Shown piece after piece: positions 63,706 to 64,000 of a stretch of 64,000 bases of DNA (positions are counted from its first letter, which is position 1; every line of letters starts with the position of its first letter). This DNA comes from Mesobacterium_A sp034670065 (GTDB lineage Bacteria; Pseudomonadota; Alphaproteobacteria; Rhodobacterales; Rhodobacteraceae), in assembly GCA_034670065.1 (NCBI GenBank), contig JAXMOG010000003.1, forward strand, positions 248,001-312,000. The letters are read 5' to 3'. The notes beneath the pieces were generated by a model, which had not been told where the DNA came from, did no database searches, and saw only the letters and a list, made by a program, of their open reading frames with translations. Both the position numbers and the translations under genes were made by a program.

Positions 63706-64000
63706 TCATACCCCCGTCGCAGGAATGCCCGTCCGCTCCACCGGTCGTGGTGCGGTTAGTTCTTTCCATTTCGACAGGGCCGTATTGACCGTGGCGTTTG
63801 GTTCGCGCTTTACGAATTCGCCGTGGCCTTCTTGTGTGCGGATCTCTCCGTCATGTACGGCCACCTGACCACGGGTCAGCGTGAAGCGCGGCAAGCCCTT
63901 AACAGCTTTGCCTTCGAACACGTTGTAATCAATCGAAGATTGCTGACTTCCTGCGCTGATCGTTTTCTCTTTTTCCGGGTCCCAGACCACCAAATCGGCA
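63706..64000 (-). CDS. hydA: dihydropyrimidinase / D-hydantoinase, partial (5' end beyond window)
   Basis: Last 97 codons or so of a cyclic amidohydrolase, open to the window edge. The strings DLVVWDPEKEKTIS, QSSIDYNVFEGKAVKG and GQVAVHDGEIRTQEG-type end are the C-terminus of dihydropyrimidinases, which open 5,6-dihydropyrimidine rings in reductive pyrimidine catabolism. Metal-binding residues lie beyond the window. It precedes the ABC importer by about 100 bases on the same strand. Confidence 0.88.
   Translation of the reverse strand, partial: ADLVVWDPEKEKTISAGSQQSSIDYNVFEGKAVKGLPRFTLTRGQVAVHDGEIRTQEGHGEFVKREPNATVNTALSKWKELTAPRPVERTGIPATGV

Noticed and set aside
1..64000. tRNA or rRNA genes
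   Set aside because: No cloverleaf with a GTTCGAATC-like T-arm and CCA or rRNA-like conserved strings were seen on either strand, within the limits of reading by eye.

Overview
The window reads as chromosomal DNA of an alphaproteobacterium of the Rhodobacterales (Roseobacter-type marine bacteria). This rests on gene content and order rather than a database search: thymidylate synthase ThyX and GTP cyclohydrolase FolE2, a DUF1127 gene followed by CcsR-type anti-Shine-Dalgarno hairpin RNAs, a SAM-II riboswitch before metZ, VPLPA-CTERM proteins, an ftsY-EamA-yciB cluster, and GC-rich codon use with ATGA stop/start overlaps. No tRNA, rRNA, insertion sequence, prophage or CRISPR array was seen, so this looks like a stable core region with a few accessory surface-structure genes.

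Layout. 1-1.1 kb: two tandem VPLPA-CTERM exported paralogues, the first cut by the window edge. 1.3-6.5 kb: thyX, a TbpB-like lipoprotein with an overlapping Slam-like outer-membrane translocon, gloA, a DUF1194 VWA protein and a MarR/LdtR-type regulator. 6.6-9 kb: sdhE, an XRE regulator, an aspartate aminotransferase and a conserved hypothetical. 9.1-22 kb: a complete glycogen operon, glgP-glgB-glgC-glgA-glgX-malQ-pgm. 22-28 kb (minus strand): MATE exporter, small membrane protein, yciB, an EamA transporter, ftsY with a long Pro-rich N-terminus, and mrp. 28.2-28.8 kb: DUF1127 gene plus six CCTCCTCCC hairpins ending in a terminator. 28.9-40.6 kb: valS, trkH, a second DUF1127-like gene, folE2, metZ with SAM-II riboswitch and terminator, a GST, uvrD/pcrA and ribE. 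40.7-45.3 kb: group-2 capsule genes kpsS, a wza/kpsD-type lipoprotein and kpsC. 45.3-52.6 kb: a membrane protein, rpoD, dnaG, two small genes and glutamate dehydrogenase. 52.9-55.8 kb: the pseudopilin end of a Tad locus (VWA/TadG-like and two TadE/F-like proteins, the last with a Gly/Ser and poly-Pro tail). 55.8-59.9 kb: membrane protein, pirin, TetR regulator with operator, small lipoprotein, homoserine dehydrogenase. 60-64 kb (minus): a four-gene NMT1/THI5-type ABC importer downstream of a dihydropyrimidinase that runs off the right edge.

How genes work together. The glycogen operon puts synthesis (GlgC, GlgA, GlgB), breakdown (GlgP, GlgX, MalQ) and the glucose-phosphate interconversion (Pgm) on one coupled transcript. 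The Slam/TbpB-like pair is a candidate dedicated surface-lipoprotein export system. KpsS and KpsC would build the Kdo linker of a capsule and the Wza-like lipoprotein would export it. MetZ and homoserine dehydrogenase serve methionine/threonine synthesis, with MetZ under SAM control. The importer plus dihydropyrimidinase points to uptake and reductive catabolism of pyrimidines or related rings.

The most notable signals are the six-member CcsR hairpin array, the SAM-II riboswitch coupled to a terminator, the Slam/TbpB-like pair, a strong intrinsic terminator buried in the first codons of kpsC, and the poly-Pro-tailed TadF-like protein.
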